DNA of 64,000 bases, taken from Hyphomonadaceae bacterium (lineage in GTDB: Bacteria > Pseudomonadota > Alphaproteobacteria > Caulobacterales > Aquidulcibacteraceae). The position numbers were made by a program, and so were the translations under genes. Numbering within the stretch: position 1 is the stretch's first letter; each line of letters starts with the position of its first letter. Location: the NCBI GenBank assembly GCA_016791445.1, contig JAEUMP010000025.1, forward strand, positions 62,001 to 126,000. The letters run 5' to 3'. Positions 35,697 through 45,956 of the stretch are shown piece by piece. The notes below the pieces were generated by a model, which did not search any database, was not told where the DNA came from, and saw only the letters and a program-made list of their open reading frames with translations.

Positions 35697-36345
35697 GGCG
35701 CCGATCGCGGCGTCGGCGACCTTCGGGATCGCCGCGCTCGCGGTTGCGTTCCTCGGTCTTGCGCAGGCGAACTCCGCCATGCGCGACGGCGCGGCGCGGG
35801 ATATTCTTGCCCGCGCCGAAGCGTTGCCGCGAGGGGGCGAGCGGGACGCTGCGCTCGCGGGCGCACTGATCGTCGCGGAGGATTCCGTGACGGCGTCGCC
35901 GAAGGATGCGCGCACCCATGCGCGTGCGGCGCGTCTCTATTATCTTCAGGCCACCACCGCCGCTGTCGACGATGTCTCTGCGCCGTTGCTCGACGCCGCA
36001 AGTCGCGCCGCCGCGGAAGCACGCGCGCGCAGCCCGCACGACGCGAGCGCCGAAGCATTGACCGCGCTCATCGATATCGCGCGCAGCGGCGGCGTCGTCT
36101 CGGAATCCGCGACCGCAGCCGTCGCGCGCAGCTACGCCGCGCCTGTTTCGCCCGAAGGCGCCGTGTGGCGGCTTGAGGCGGCCGCACGGACCTGGAACGC
36201 GCTGCCGCTGGCGCTGCAGGAGCGCGTCAAGGTCGATGGTTGCGTGCAGGCGGGGCATGACCGTGCATTCGCTGCAGCGCTTGCGGAGGTCGCCAGAGCG
36301 CTGCCCGAGTCCGGTCTCGGCGCCTGCGCCCCGGCGACGCGCTGA
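35665..36345 (+). CDS. Membrane-anchored helical protein of the export operon, unknown function
   Basis: A 226-residue protein with one N-terminal membrane segment (about 14-34) and an Ala-rich helical remainder that looks like TPR-type repeats. The reading frame starts with a GTG inside the last codons of the Wzc-like gene (32-base overlap, different frame); no ATG occurs before the membrane segment. The context suggests a periplasmic accessory of polymerisation or export. No homologue can be named. It is followed seven bases later by rmlC. Confidence 0.6.
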   Translation: MNSIRPITFVEAPIAASATFGIAALAVAFLGLAQANSAMRDGAARDILARAEALPRGGERDAALAGALIVAEDSVTASPKDARTHARAARLYYLQATTAAVDDVSAPLLDAASRAAAEARARSPHDASAEALTALIDIARSGGVVSESATAAVARSYAAPVSPEGAVWRLEAAARTWNALPLALQERVKVDGCVQAGHDRAFAAALAEVARALPESGLGACAPATR

Positions 36346-36352
36346 AGCGCAC

Positions 36353-36916
36353 ATGGACATCACGCCGCTCGCCATCCCCGATGTTCTCGTGCTGAACCCG
36401 CGCAAGTTCGCGGACCATCGCGGCTTTCTGTCGGAGACGTTTCGCGCCGACGCGATGACGGCATTCGGCGTCGACTTCGACTGGCTGCAGGAAAATCACT
36501 CCTTCTCGGCGCAAACGGGCACCGTCCGTGCGCTCCACTTCCAGGCGGGCGCGCCGCAGGCCAAGCTGGTGCGCGTGCTGCACGGCGCCATCTTCGACGT
36601 GGCGGTGGACTTGCGCCGCGGTTCGCCGACCTACGGGAGTCATGTCAGCGCTGTCCTCAGCGCCGAAAACTGGATGCAGATCTATGTGCCCGCAGGTTTT
36701 GCGCACGGCTTCTGCACGCTCGCACCCGAGACGAGCATCACCTACAAGTCCACTGCCTATTGGCAACCCGCACTTGAGGGCGGCCTGCGCTGGGACGATC
36801 CCGATCTCGCCATCGACTGGCCCGTGAAACCGGAGGACGCAATCCTCTCCGACCGCGACCGTCAGTGGGCGCCCTTCGCCGACTTTGAATCGCCTTTCGC
36901 CTTCACGGCAGATTGA
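36353..36916 (+). CDS. rmlC: dTDP-4-dehydrorhamnose 3,5-epimerase
   Basis: A 187-residue cupin that epimerises C3 and C5 of dTDP-4-keto-6-deoxyglucose. Motifs seen are DHRGFLSETF, the catalytic His in VRALHFQ, LRRGSPTYG, and YVPAGFAHGFCTL. Length matches RmlC. Unusually it is read from the export operon on the plus strand, while rmlD, rmlB and rmlA are read from the minus strand. A VOC gene overlaps its tail by 14 bases on the opposite strand. Confidence 0.94.
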   Translation: MDITPLAIPDVLVLNPRKFADHRGFLSETFRADAMTAFGVDFDWLQENHSFSAQTGTVRALHFQAGAPQAKLVRVLHGAIFDVAVDLRRGSPTYGSHVSAVLSAENWMQIYVPAGFAHGFCTLAPETSITYKSTAYWQPALEGGLRWDDPDLAIDWPVKPEDAILSDRDRQWAPFADFESPFAFTAD

Positions 36917-37304
36917 GCTGCCAGCTCACGCCGTACCGGTCCTTCACCCACGCGAACGCCGTGCTGAATCCGTAGTTGTCCAGCGGCATCAGTGCTTCAC
37001 CGCCGTCGAGCAGGGCGTCGCAATAGCGCATCTGTTCGTCGCCGTCGTCGCATTCGATGAAGAACGAAAAGGCGGGCGTGAAATCGAAGGCGTGCGGGTG
37101 GCCGCTGTCCATCGCCATGTGCGCGACGCCGTTGATGGTGAAGCGCACGCCGCGCACCGTGCCTGCGGGCTCAAGGCCGCCCGGTTCGTGATAGTCGATC
37201 GCCTCGATCTCGCCGTCGAACAGCGAGACGTAGAACTGAACCGCCTCCGCGCAGCGCCCGTGCTGGGCGCCGACGAACATGAGGAAGGGGGAGATGCTCT
37301 GCAT
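36903..37304 (-). CDS. VOC family protein (PhnB-like)
   Basis: A 133-residue vicinal-oxygen-chelate protein of the PhnB/3-demethylubiquinone-methyltransferase-like subgroup. It shows the FLMFVGAQHGRCAEAVQFYVSLF opening (residues 7-29), a central AFSFFIECDD strand and the closing DRYGVSWQLNLP motif. Function in this subgroup is generally unknown. It lies between rmlC and rmlD on the same strand as rmlDBA, nine bases upstream-to-stop from rmlD, but looks unrelated to sugar metabolism. Its tail overlaps the rmlC tail. Confidence 0.83.
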   Translation of the reverse strand: MQSISPFLMFVGAQHGRCAEAVQFYVSLFDGEIEAIDYHEPGGLEPAGTVRGVRFTINGVAHMAMDSGHPHAFDFTPAFSFFIECDDGDEQMRYCDALLDGGEALMPLDNYGFSTAFAWVKDRYGVSWQLNLP

Positions 37305-37313
37305 GGGGCGTCC

Positions 37314-38198
37314 TCAGTCCAGTTTCCATTTTTCGGCGGCGATCGCCGCCATGCACGTCTTCAGGCTCTCCCGCCAATGCGGCAGGGCGATGCCGTAGGT
37401 TTCCAGAAGTTTCGCGCCGTCGAGACGGGCGTTCGCGGGACGACGCGCGGGCGTGGGATATTCCGCGGTTGAGATCGGTTCGATCGCCGTGTGCGGTCCT
37501 TTCAGCGCCTGCGCGCCCTCGAAGATCGCCTCTGCAAACCGTCGCCACGTGCACGAGCCCTGCGGCGGCGCGTGAAAGACGCCGACTTGCGCGGCGTCCG
37601 TGGACTCCGCGAGCGTATGCGCGATGCGCACGAGCGCCGCCGCAAGGTCGGGCGCGAAGGTCGGTCCGCCGTGCTGGTCGTCGACGACGCGCACAGGACG
37701 GCCCGCCCGCGCGGCGCGCAACATGGTGCGCACGAAGTTCCGGCCGTACGGCGCATGGATCCACGCGGCGCGTACGATGGCGTACCGCCCGCCGGCCGCC
37801 GTCACCGCCTGTTCGCCCGCGAGTTTCGACCGGCCATAGGCATTGATCGGCGAAGGCGTATCCGTTTCGCAGTATGCGCCGGTCTTCGCGCCGTCGAAGA
37901 CATAGTCCGTCGACACATGCACCAGCGGCAGTGCGCGCGCCGCGCAAAGCCGCGCCAGGACGCCGGGACCTTCCGCATTGACCTGAATGGCTTCCGCTTC
38001 GCGGGTCTCCGCGCCGTCCACATCCGTGAACGCGCCCGCGCAGATGACGGCGCGCGGCGCATACTTCTCCAGCGCCGCTTCGAGCGTGTGTGCAGCTGTG
38101 AGGTCCGCCTCCGGCCTGCCTACGGCGATCACGTCCGGATGTTCCGAGAGCGCGCGCGCAAGCATCCCGTTCGCGCCGCCGATGACGAGCACGCTCAC
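37314..38198 (-). CDS. rmlD: dTDP-4-dehydrorhamnose reductase
   Basis: A 294-residue SDR that reduces dTDP-4-keto-L-rhamnose to dTDP-L-rhamnose with NADPH. It has a Gly-rich opening ([13 protein letters not shown]), [11 protein letters not shown], and the catalytic YGRSKLAGE motif. I place the start at the GTG of 38198, which overlaps the rmlB stop in a GTGA arrangement; longer in-frame starts run into Arg-rich sequence encoded over rmlB. The last gene of the rmlA-rmlB-rmlD run. Confidence 0.94.
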   Translation of the reverse strand: MSVLVIGGANGMLARALSEHPDVIAVGRPEADLTAAHTLEAALEKYAPRAVICAGAFTDVDGAETREAEAIQVNAEGPGVLARLCAARALPLVHVSTDYVFDGAKTGAYCETDTPSPINAYGRSKLAGEQAVTAAGGRYAIVRAAWIHAPYGRNFVRTMLRAARAGRPVRVVDDQHGGPTFAPDLAAALVRIAHTLAESTDAAQVGVFHAPPQGSCTWRRFAEAIFEGAQALKGPHTAIEPISTAEYPTPARRPANARLDGAKLLETYGIALPHWRESLKTCMAAIAAEKWKLD

Positions 38199-39241
38199 GG
38201 CGCGTCGCCCAGGCCGAGCCGCGCGCCGCCGTGGCCCGCCGCGCGCAGCGGTCGCCACCACCAGTCGTTATCGAGATACCAGCGCACAGTCTGTTCAAGC
38301 CCGTCTTCGAACGAAACGCGCGGGCGCCAGCCGAGGTCGCGCTCGATCTTCGAGGGATCGATGGCGTAGCGCCGGTCATGGCCCGGACGATCGGCGACGA
38401 AACTGATGAGTGCGCGCCGCGAGCGCGCTGCGGGGGCGAGTGCGTCGAGGAGGGCGCAGATGCGTTCGACCACGTCGATATTGCTGCGTTCCGCGCGCGC
38501 GCCGACATTGTAGCTTTCGCCCGGCGCACCGTGTTCGAGCATCAACAGCAGCGCGCGCGCGTGATCGTCCACGTGCAGCCAGTCGCGCCGGTTGAGCCCG
38601 TCGCCATAGACCGGCAGCGGCGCGCCTTCGAGGCCGTTGAGGATCATCAGCGGTATGAGTTTCTCCGGCAGCTGGCGCGGGCCGAAATTGTTGGAACAGT
38701 TCGAGACGATGACCGGCAGGCCATGGGTCTCGCCCCACGCGCGCACGAGATGGTCCGATCCCGCCTTGCTCGCCGCATAGGGCGAGCGCGGATCGTAGCG
38801 TGAGGTTTCGCTGAACGCGCCGTCATCGCCGAGGGAGCCGAACACTTCGTCCGTGGACACATGCAGGAAGCGGAAGTCTGCGTCACCCGTGCGGCGCCAG
38901 TACGCGCGCGCGGCTTCCAGCATCTCGAACGTGCCGACGAGATTGGTGCGGACGAAGTCGCCGGCGCCGTCAATGGACCGGTCCACATGACTCTCCGCCG
39001 CGAGATGCACGACGGCGTCCGGGGTGAAGGCGGCGAAGGCGGCGTCGACGGCGGCGCGGTCGCAGATGTCGGCCTGCACGAAACGGAAGCTGGCGTGATC
39101 GCGCACGTCGTGCAGCGAAGACAGCGAACCCGCATAGGTCAGCTTGTCAAAGACGAGCACGTCATGGCCGGCGCCGATGGCCAGTTGCGTCAGTGCGGAG
39201 CCGATGAAACCTGCGCCGCCGGTGATCAAGAGACGCGCCAT
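38195..39241 (-). CDS. rmlB: dTDP-glucose 4,6-dehydratase
   Basis: A 348-residue extended SDR converting dTDP-glucose to dTDP-4-keto-6-deoxyglucose. The NAD motif [11 protein letters not shown] is at residues 8-18. The [12 protein letters not shown] segment, STDEVFG, the catalytic [14 protein letters not shown] and the [17 protein letters not shown] segment are all diagnostic of RmlB. Start at 39241 lies two bases after the stop of rmlA, so they are cotranscribed. Confidence 0.96.
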   Translation of the reverse strand: MARLLITGGAGFIGSALTQLAIGAGHDVLVFDKLTYAGSLSSLHDVRDHASFRFVQADICDRAAVDAAFAAFTPDAVVHLAAESHVDRSIDGAGDFVRTNLVGTFEMLEAARAYWRRTGDADFRFLHVSTDEVFGSLGDDGAFSETSRYDPRSPYAASKAGSDHLVRAWGETHGLPVIVSNCSNNFGPRQLPEKLIPLMILNGLEGAPLPVYGDGLNRRDWLHVDDHARALLLMLEHGAPGESYNVGARAERSNIDVVERICALLDALAPAARSRRALISFVADRPGHDRRYAIDPSKIERDLGWRPRVSFEDGLEQTVRWYLDNDWWWRPLRAAGHGGARLGLGDAP

Positions 39242-39243
39242 GT

Positions 39244-40128
39244 TCAGCCAGCGCCGTGCTCGGCGGCGACCTTCAGCAGGTATTGCCCGTAGTCGCTCTT
39301 CGCCAGGGGTTCGGCGAGTCTGACCACGCTGGCGGCGTCGATGAATCCCTTGTGCAGGGCGATTTCCTCCAGGCACGCGATCCGCAGTCCCTGACGGCGT
39401 TCGATGGTCTGCACATATTGTGCGGCTTCCAGCAGGCTGTCGGGCGTGCCCGCATCGAGCCAGGCGAAACCGCGCCCGAGTTCGACGCACGAGAGCGCGC
39501 CGCGATCGAGATAGGCCTGGTTCACATCCGTGATTTCGAGTTCGCCGCGCGCGGACGGCGTGATGGATGCGGCGATGTCGAGAACGGCGTTGTCGTAGAA
39601 ATAGAGCCCGGTCACGGCGCAGTTCGACACGAAGCGCGTGGGCTTTTCGTGCAGCCGCACCGGCGCGCCGTCGCGGTCGAATTCGACGACGCCATAGCGC
39701 TCGGGATCGCGAACGGGGGTGGTGAAGACCGTCGCGCCTGCAGTCTGCGCGTTCGCGGCGACGAGCTGCGCCTCGAGACCGGGGCCGTGAAAGATGTTGT
39801 CGCCGAGAATGAGGCAGCTCGGCGCATCGCCGATGAAGTCACGGCCGATGTGGAAGGCCTGCGCCAGACCTTCGGGTCTTGGCTGCACGGCATAGGAGAG
39901 CGTGACGCCCAGTGTGGCGCCGTCGCCAAGGAGGGCCTCGAAGGCGGGCCTGTCGCGCGGCGTTGTGATGACGAGAATGTCGCGGATGCCCGCGAGCATC
40001 AGCACCGACAGCGGATAATAGATCAGCGGCTTGTCATAGACCGGCAGCAGCTGCTTCACCGTCGCCTGCGTGATCGGGAAGAGGCGCGTGCTGGAACCGC
40101 CCGCGAGTATGATCCCCTTGCGCCGCAC
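39244..40128 (-). CDS. rmlA: Glucose-1-phosphate thymidylyltransferase
   Basis: A 294-residue nucleotidyltransferase making dTDP-glucose. It opens with [18 protein letters not shown] (near residues 5-22), followed by [17 protein letters not shown], the GDNIFHG metal-site motif and [12 protein letters not shown]. The start is a GTG at 40128 with GGGAG seven bases upstream; the longer in-frame reading lies antisense to a polymerase gene and lacks family similarity. Heads the rmlA-rmlB-rmlD operon. Confidence 0.96.
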   Translation of the reverse strand: MRRKGIILAGGSSTRLFPITQATVKQLLPVYDKPLIYYPLSVLMLAGIRDILVITTPRDRPAFEALLGDGATLGVTLSYAVQPRPEGLAQAFHIGRDFIGDAPSCLILGDNIFHGPGLEAQLVAANAQTAGATVFTTPVRDPERYGVVEFDRDGAPVRLHEKPTRFVSNCAVTGLYFYDNAVLDIAASITPSARGELEITDVNQAYLDRGALSCVELGRGFAWLDAGTPDSLLEAAQYVQTIERRQGLRIACLEEIALHKGFIDAASVVRLAEPLAKSDYGQYLLKVAAEHGAG

Positions 40129-40186
40129 GCAATCGCTCCCGAATGACGCTTGTGTTCTAGTGGGGCGTCGCCCGATGCGCCAGCGC

Positions 40187-41527
40187 TCAGCCCAGCACGC
40201 GCGTGCGCGCCGTCGGCTTGATCCGTCGCGCTTCCGCCGGCGGATCGACATAGGCCGCCGCAAGCCCGAGCAACGCCGCGAACACCGCCCCGGCGGCCGG
40301 GCTCGACAGCACCTGTTGCGCCAGCCCCTGGATGAACACGGCCGCCAGCAGGCCGGCCGCCAGCGCAAATCCCCGTGTGGGACGCCGGCCGTGATCTTTC
40401 GCGCGCCAGAGTTGATAGAGCAGGCCGAGAAGCGCCGCGACGGCGAGGCCTGCGCCGACAATCCCTGCTTCCGCGAGCCAGCGAACGATGTCGTTGGACG
40501 CGCCCGCGTCGCCGGCGGGAAGGAGATCGTAGGCGCCGAGGCCATGGCCGAACAGCGGCGCCTGCTTCCACGCGTCGAGCGCGGCAGTCGTCATTGCTGA
40601 ATAGGGTTCCGCTGACATGCCCGCGATCGTGTAGCGCTTCAGCGCGTCCGCGCCGGAAGTGAACGCAATGAAGATCGCGATGACGCTGACGGCCGCCGCC
40701 GCAATCGGCACGAGGCGCGGGCCGCTGCGTCCCTTCAGGCCGCGCAACCATGCAATGCCGAAATAGATCGACAGACCCGCAACGCCCGCTGCGATCCCCG
40801 CGCGTGAGCCGGTGAGCGCGAGCAGGTTCAGACTCGCCACAAATGCGGTCACGGGAACGAAGAGGCGTTGCGCCAGCGCAGGCGGCGGCAGCGTCCCGCG
40901 CGTCGGCGGCCGGCGCGTCAGTTCATCAACGATCGCGAACGCGGCGAGAATGGCGAAGAGCGCGAAGACGGTCGCGGCTTCGTTCGGCGTCGAGAAGGGG
41001 CCCGAGAGGCGATTGTCCGGCGCAACGCGCGAGAGACCGAAGAAATCGAGTTGCCCGTCGAAGCGGTCGAGAATGATGAGCAGCGTAAGCGCCACCGGCG
41101 CGATCAGCAGCACCGACATCATGCGATTGCGGCCGCCTGCCGAAGCCGCCCCCGCAGCCACCGCGAAAAAAAAGCCCGCGCCCGCCAGTCCGACCAGCGC
41201 CTGTTCGGCGCGCCACGGATCGTCTGCCGCGCCGACGAAGAATGCCCCGCTCATCACCGCCGCCAGCATCAGCAGTGCGCAATAGGCGCCCGCCGGACGG
41301 GAATAGTGCTTGAGGGTCTCGAAGATCGCCGTGCGCGTGCGCGGCATCGACATGGCCGCGACCGCAATGGCTCCCTGCAGCGCCGCCAGCACGCCGCGCG
41401 ACAGGTCGCGATCCATCCCGGCCATGGCGCAGCCGAGGAACGTGATGAACGCGACGGCGGCGAGCAACGGCATGGCCGCTATCCGTATGATCCGCCCGCC
41501 AGTGTCAACCGGCGTCGCCCCGGGCAT
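40187..41527 (-). CDS. O-antigen ligase/polymerase family membrane protein
   Basis: A 446-residue protein with about 11-12 membrane segments. The large periplasmic loop contains [12 protein letters not shown], a form of the GxGxxxY region of the Wzy_C/WaaL family, and the [18 protein letters not shown] segment is also family-like. It may polymerise or ligate the glycan in the periplasm, parallel to the protein at 14734. Start could also be ATG 41473, which begins right at the first membrane segment; a TTGACA lies between the two ATGs. The gene is divergent from leuB and marks the end of the glycan locus. Confidence 0.82.
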   Translation of the reverse strand: MPGATPVDTGGRIIRIAAMPLLAAVAFITFLGCAMAGMDRDLSRGVLAALQGAIAVAAMSMPRTRTAIFETLKHYSRPAGAYCALLMLAAVMSGAFFVGAADDPWRAEQALVGLAGAGFFFAVAAGAASAGGRNRMMSVLLIAPVALTLLIILDRFDGQLDFFGLSRVAPDNRLSGPFSTPNEAATVFALFAILAAFAIVDELTRRPPTRGTLPPPALAQRLFVPVTAFVASLNLLALTGSRAGIAAGVAGLSIYFGIAWLRGLKGRSGPRLVPIAAAAVSVIAIFIAFTSGADALKRYTIAGMSAEPYSAMTTAALDAWKQAPLFGHGLGAYDLLPAGDAGASNDIVRWLAEAGIVGAGLAVAALLGLLYQLWRAKDHGRRPTRGFALAAGLLAAVFIQGLAQQVLSSPAAGAVFAALLGLAAAYVDPPAEARRIKPTARTRVLG

Positions 41528-41617
41528 GTAGCTGTCTCGGTGAATTCCTCATGCAGCGCCCATGCGCTGGCCTGTCGCGCTGGACAAAGCGGCGGCGCGC
41601 CGTGAAACACGGGGCCC

Positions 41618-42673
41618 ATGACCAAGACGCTACTTCTCCTGCCGGGCGACGGCATCGGCCCCGAAGTCATCGCGGAAGTGCGCCGCGTGGCGCGTGCGCT
41701 GTGGCCTGACCTCGCGCTGGAAGAGGCGCCGTTCGGCGGCGCGGCTCTCGATGCGGGCGGGGAGCCGGTTTCCGATGCGACGGTGGCGCGGGCCAAGACC
41801 GTCGATGCGGTGCTCATGGGCGCGGTCGGCGGGCCGAAATGGGCGGGCGTGGCGCGTCACCTGCGGCCCGAGGCAGGATTGCTCCGTCTGCGGAAGGAAA
41901 TGGAGGTGTTCGCGAACATCCGTCCGGCGCTCTGCTTTGCAGCGCTCGCGGATGCATCGGCGCTGAAGCGCGAGATCGTGGAAGGCCTCGACATCGTCAT
42001 CGTCCGCGAGCTCACGGGGGGCGTCTATTTCGGCGAGCCGCGCGGCATCGAGGATATCGGCGGCGGCGAGAAGCGCGGCGTCGACACGCAGGTCTATACC
42101 TCCAATGAAATCCGCCGCGTCGCGCGTGTCGCGTTCGAACTCGCGCGCAAGCGCGGCGGTCTCGTGCACTCGGCGGAAAAATCGAACGTGATGGAGACGG
42201 GGCTTTTGTGGCGTGAGGAAGTCACGAAGCTCCACGCCGCCGATTATGCCGACGTGAAGCTCGAACACATTCTTGCGGACAACTGCGCCATGCAGCTGGT
42301 GAAGGCGCCGCGCCAGTTCGATGTCATTGTCACCGACAATCTCTTCGGCGACATCCTCTCCGACGAAGCGGCCATGCTCACGGGCTCCATCGGCCTCCTG
42401 CCGTCGGCGGCGCTCGGCGAAGCGGGCAAGCCGGGACTTTACGAGCCCGTGCACGGCTCCGCGCCCGACATCGCGGGCCAGGGCCTAGCCAATCCGCTCG
42501 CGGCGATCCTCTCCTTCGAGATGGCGCTGCGCCTCTCGCTCGGCCGCGCGGACCTTGCGGATCGTCTCTCGGCAGCCGTCAAGACTGCGCTCGACAAAGG
42601 CGCCCGCACCCGCGATCTCGGCGGCGCGATGGGCACGCGGGAAATGGGCGATGCGGTGCTGGCGGCGCTCTAG
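41618..42673 (+). CDS. leuB: 3-isopropylmalate dehydrogenase
   Basis: A 351-residue NAD-dependent decarboxylating dehydrogenase of leucine synthesis. It begins [16 protein letters not shown], has the substrate-binding [13 protein letters not shown] loop and the [16 protein letters not shown] metal-binding/catalytic motif, and [17 protein letters not shown] near the C-terminus. Length is that of LeuB rather than of isocitrate dehydrogenase. leuC and leuD are not in the window. The stop overlaps the stop of the opposite gene by three bases. Confidence 0.95.
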   Translation: MTKTLLLLPGDGIGPEVIAEVRRVARALWPDLALEEAPFGGAALDAGGEPVSDATVARAKTVDAVLMGAVGGPKWAGVARHLRPEAGLLRLRKEMEVFANIRPALCFAALADASALKREIVEGLDIVIVRELTGGVYFGEPRGIEDIGGGEKRGVDTQVYTSNEIRRVARVAFELARKRGGLVHSAEKSNVMETGLLWREEVTKLHAADYADVKLEHILADNCAMQLVKAPRQFDVIVTDNLFGDILSDEAAMLTGSIGLLPSAALGEAGKPGLYEPVHGSAPDIAGQGLANPLAAILSFEMALRLSLGRADLADRLSAAVKTALDKGARTRDLGGAMGTREMGDAVLAAL

Positions 42674-43152
42674 CCGCCGATCAGCGCCTTCAGCGGCCGT
42701 ATCGCCGTCTCGAACAGCTGAACCGCTTCCGCCCAGCTGACGTGGTACGCGATGAAGATGGCGTAGCCGATGGCGAAGAGCAGCGGCATCAGCCGCTCGA
42801 ACGAGAAGAAGTTGAACAGCGTCCTGTCCCCCATCGCACGCCATTCGCGCTGGATCGGATCGATGCCGAGCTCGGTCTCCACGGAATAGAGGATCGCGTA
42901 TTTCGCGCCGAGGAGGCGGGTGAAGTAGGCGTTCGACGTCCGCCAGACGATGCAGATGAGGACCAGCGCGACGACGGCCCAGATCAGCAGGCCCGCACTC
43001 GACCCCGCATTCGGTCCGGCGAGGAAGCCGAGCGCGCCGACGCCGCCGAGATTGAGGGTCGTGAACACATTGGCCAGCTCGCGCCGAGCCCTCCGGGCCT
43101 CCCGGACCTCCTCGACGAGCAGCTTGTAAAGGTCGAATGTCGGCGCGCCCAT
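42670..43152 (-). CDS. Small membrane protein, RipA-like
   Basis: A 160-residue protein with two membrane-segment regions (about 37-62 and 118-145) and a cytoplasmic segment with [21 protein letters not shown] between them. This layout and the K-Y-x-I...EW block resemble the RipA family of octameric inner-membrane proteins, whose cellular role is poorly known. The ATG at 43152 has GGGAG upstream; a start at 43212 is less likely. Divergent from asd by 165 bases. Confidence 0.6.
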   Translation of the reverse strand: MGAPTFDLYKLLVEEVREARRARRELANVFTTLNLGGVGALGFLAGPNAGSSAGLLIWAVVALVLICIVWRTSNAYFTRLLGAKYAILYSVETELGIDPIQREWRAMGDRTLFNFFSFERLMPLLFAIGYAIFIAYHVSWAEAVQLFETAIRPLKALIGG

Positions 43153-43317
43153 GGCGTCGCTCTCCCCTGAATGCCGATCCCGCGGGACGACCTTACCGCC
43201 CTTGGGCCGCATGCGGCAAATGCTGGCCCCGGAATGGTCAAATCAGCCGACACATGGCATATACCGCCCCCCGCGACGCCGCCCCGGCGCGCGGGTTTTC
43301 GGAGAAAGAACCGCACA

Positions 43318-44346
43318 ATGGGTCTGCGCATCGCCGTCGTCGGCGCCACGGGCAATGTGGGCCGCGAGATGCTCGCTATTCTGGAAGAACGTCAGTTCCC
43401 CGCCGACGAGGTGGCGGCTGTGGCCTCGCGCAAATCGATCGGCGTCGAGGTGAGCTACGGCGACAAGACCCTGAAATGCAAAGACCTCGAGACCTTCGAC
43501 TTCACCGGCTACGACCTCTGCCTCATGTCCGCCGGCGGTACGGTCTCGAAGGAATGGTCCCCGAAGATCGGCGCGCAAGGCTGCACGGTGATCGACAACT
43601 CCTCCGCATGGCGGATGGACCCGCGCGTGCCGCTCGTCGTGCCGGAAGTGAATCCGGATGCGGTGCTCGGCTACGACAAGCTCAACATCATCGCCAACCC
43701 CAACTGCTCCACGGCGCAGCTCGTCGTCACGCTGAAGCCGCTGCATGACCGCGCCAAGATCAAGCGCGTGGTCGTCGCGACCTACCAGTCCGTTTCCGGC
43801 GCCGGCAAGGAGGCGATGGAAGAGCTCTGGACGCAGACGCGTGGCATCTACGTCAACGATCCGATGGTGAAGGAGCGTTTCACCAAGCAGATCGCCTTCA
43901 ATGTCATCCCGCACATCGATGTGTTCATGGAGGACGGCTACACGAAGGAAGAGTGGAAGATGATGGCGGAGACGAAGAAGATCCTCGATCCGGCCATCAA
44001 GCTCACCGCCACGTGCGTGCGCGTGCCGGTGTTCGTGGGCCACTCCGAAGCCGTGAACATCGAATTCGAAAACCCGATCAGCGCGGAGGAAGCGCAGGAA
44101 ATCCTGCGTGAAGCGCCCGGCGTGATGGTCATCGATAAGCGCGAGGACGAGGGCTACATCACGCCCGTCGAAGCGGCGGGCGAATTCGCCACCTATGTCT
44201 CGCGTATCCGCGAGGATTCGACGGTGGAAAATGGTCTCTCGCTGTGGTGCGTCAGCGACAATCTGCGGAAAGGCGCGGCGCTCAACGCCGTGCAGATCGC
44301 TGAACTGATGCACAATCGCGGCATGTTCCGGAAACTGGCGGCTTAG
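43318..44346 (+). CDS. asd: Aspartate-semialdehyde dehydrogenase
   Basis: A 342-residue enzyme that reduces aspartyl phosphate to aspartate semialdehyde with NADPH, feeding lysine/DAP, threonine and methionine synthesis. It shows GATGNVGREML at residues 9-19 and the active-site Cys 130 in ANPNCST. The start ATG at 43318 follows GGAGA; longer in-frame starts upstream are not supported. A long palindromic repeat directly follows the stop. Confidence 0.96.
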   Translation: MGLRIAVVGATGNVGREMLAILEERQFPADEVAAVASRKSIGVEVSYGDKTLKCKDLETFDFTGYDLCLMSAGGTVSKEWSPKIGAQGCTVIDNSSAWRMDPRVPLVVPEVNPDAVLGYDKLNIIANPNCSTAQLVVTLKPLHDRAKIKRVVVATYQSVSGAGKEAMEELWTQTRGIYVNDPMVKERFTKQIAFNVIPHIDVFMEDGYTKEEWKMMAETKKILDPAIKLTATCVRVPVFVGHSEAVNIEFENPISAEEAQEILREAPGVMVIDKREDEGYITPVEAAGEFATYVSRIREDSTVENGLSLWCVSDNLRKGAALNAVQIAELMHNRGMFRKLAA

Positions 44347-44357
44347 GCTGTGAAAGC

Positions 44358-44508
44358 CCTTCTCCCCCGCGAGGGGGAGAAGGTGGCCGCGAAGCGGTCG
44401 GATGAGGGGGCGTCCGGGAGATTGTCTTCGGCGCCCGACTTCATCCTGAGACTCACCCCCTCATCCGTCGACTTCGTCGACACCTTCTCCCCCTCGCGGG
44501 GGAGAAGG
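44358..44508. repeat. Long palindromic intergenic repeat (copy 1)
   Basis: Two perfect hairpins flank an inverted core. CCTTCTCCCCC/GGGGGAGAAGG with a four-base loop occurs at 44358-44383 and again at 44483-44508. Inside, GGATGAGGGGG (44400-44410) pairs with CCCCCTCATCC (44456-44466). The whole 151 bases are close to a mirror-like palindrome. It lies between the convergent asd and VOC genes and may serve as a bidirectional terminator. Confidence 0.85.
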
Positions 44509-44521
44509 GCTGGAGCCGCGC

Positions 44522-44899
44522 TCACATCGGCTTCGGCTGCCACAGCTCGATCTTCGTGCCCTCGGGATCGACGAGGTGCGCGAAGCGGCCGTTCGGCTCA
44601 TCGGGCAGCACTTTCGCCTCGACGCCGTGCGCCTTCAGGCGCGCCAGCATGCCGTCGAGATCGTCCACGGCGAAATTGATCATGAACTCCTTCGTCGAGG
44701 GCTCGAAATAGGTCGTCTCCGCCTTGAAGGGGCTGAACACCGTCGCGGCGCCGGGATGGGCGGCCATCCCGTCCGGCAGCAGCACCGCGCCGCCCCAGTC
44801 GTGCATCTCGATGCCCAGCACGTCCGCGTACCACTTGCCGAGGGCCGCCGGATCGCGCGCCTTGAAGAAGATGCCGCCTACGCCGAGAACCCGCGCCAT
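44522..44899 (-). CDS. VOC family (glyoxalase/bleomycin-resistance-like) protein
   Basis: A 125-residue vicinal-oxygen-chelate protein with the paired beta-alpha-beta modules: VGGIFFKARDPAALGKWYADVLGI at the N-terminus (residues 6-29) and MINFAVDDLDGMLARL in the second half, ending in DPEGTKIELWQP with the usual C-terminal metal-site Glu. Substrate unknown. The ATG at 44899 is set by a GGAGG six to seven bases upstream. Divergent from the SPFH gene. Confidence 0.85.
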   Translation of the reverse strand: MARVLGVGGIFFKARDPAALGKWYADVLGIEMHDWGGAVLLPDGMAAHPGAATVFSPFKAETTYFEPSTKEFMINFAVDDLDGMLARLKAHGVEAKVLPDEPNGRFAHLVDPEGTKIELWQPKPM

Positions 44900-45142
44900 G
44901 ATCTTTCCTCCAGCCGTTGCAATCGCAGCCGCACAGTCTAGCTTCCCGCCCGCGCGGGCAAGCGTGTCGGCCGGGGAACCGTAGGAACCCGTCGGGCTGC
45001 GTCTGCCCCCGTGCTCCAGGGTTTGCACCCCCTCGCTCCCCGGCGTCCGGCGCTTCGGCGCAGCCTCGCCGCCGCTCTGCGGATCGGATCCCCGCGTCGG
45101 CGATGCGGACGCCGGGAAGCTTCATGTTCGTGGATGAGTTGA

Positions 45143-45955
45143 ATGACCGATACGACCGGTGACCTGCTCTCATTGATGATCTTCGTCGCCGTCGTGGTGG
45201 TGATCGCGCTCCTTGTCGGGCGTCCGCTGCTCAAGGCCTACAAGGACGCGTGGGTGACGATCTACGACTATGAGAGCGGCCTGAAGTATGTGCGCGGCAA
45301 GATCGTCGCGGTGCTGCCGCCCGGGCGCTACAACACCTTCGGCGGCGAGACGATCGTGGAACGCCATGACATGCGCGAGCAGGGCATGACCGTCGCGGGC
45401 CAGGAGATCCTGACCAAGGACAACATGCCCGTCCGGGTGTCCGTCATCGTCAACTGGAAGATCGCGGACGTCACCGTCTACAAGCGCACGGTCAACAACG
45501 TCTCGACGCGCCTGCATGAGGCGACGCAGGTGGTGCTGCGCCGTCGCGTCGCCGCACTCGACCTCGACGCCATCCTCGCCGATCGCGCCGCCATCGACGC
45601 GGGCGCTGCTGCGGAAGTGCAGGCGGCGGTCGGCGCCATCGGCGTGACGATCGTCGGGGTGGACTTGCGCGACGTCACGCTCATGGGCGTCGCCAAGCAG
45701 GCCTATGCCGATCTTTGGCGCGCGCAGAAGGAAGGTCTCGCCGCGCTCGAACGCGCCCGCGGTGAACAGGCGGCGCTGCGTTCCCTGGCGAACGCCGCGC
45801 GCATGCTGAAGGGCAATCCCGAACTGATGAACCTGCGCGTCTTGCAGGCGCTGCAGGGACAGCAGGGCAAGGCGTCGCCGACGGTGATCCTTGGCGGTGC
45901 GCCCGGTCTTGTGCCGGTGTCGAAGGATGCGGCGCCGCCCGAGAGTGCGGAATGA
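45143..45955 (+). CDS. SPFH/band-7 family membrane protein (slipin-like)
   Basis: A 270-residue protein with one N-terminal membrane anchor (about 9-28) and an SPFH/band-7 domain (about 35-210) containing YVRGKIVAVLPPGRY and the LTKDNMPVRVSVIVNWKI segment common to stomatin/slipin proteins. These assemble on the membrane and influence protease or channel activity. The usual NfeD partner is not adjacent. A long repeat follows, then rarD. Confidence 0.85.
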   Translation: MTDTTGDLLSLMIFVAVVVVIALLVGRPLLKAYKDAWVTIYDYESGLKYVRGKIVAVLPPGRYNTFGGETIVERHDMREQGMTVAGQEILTKDNMPVRVSVIVNWKIADVTVYKRTVNNVSTRLHEATQVVLRRRVAALDLDAILADRAAIDAGAAAEVQAAVGAIGVTIVGVDLRDVTLMGVAKQAYADLWRAQKEGLAALERARGEQAALRSLANAARMLKGNPELMNLRVLQALQGQQGKASPTVILGGAPGLVPVSKDAAPPESAE

Positions 45956-45956
45956 A

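Noticed and set aside
32121-35915. Very long open frame on the minus strand across the barrel and kinase genes
   Set aside because: High GC leaves antisense frames open by chance. The translation is Arg/Ala-rich with no family motif, while the plus strand encodes clear export proteins.
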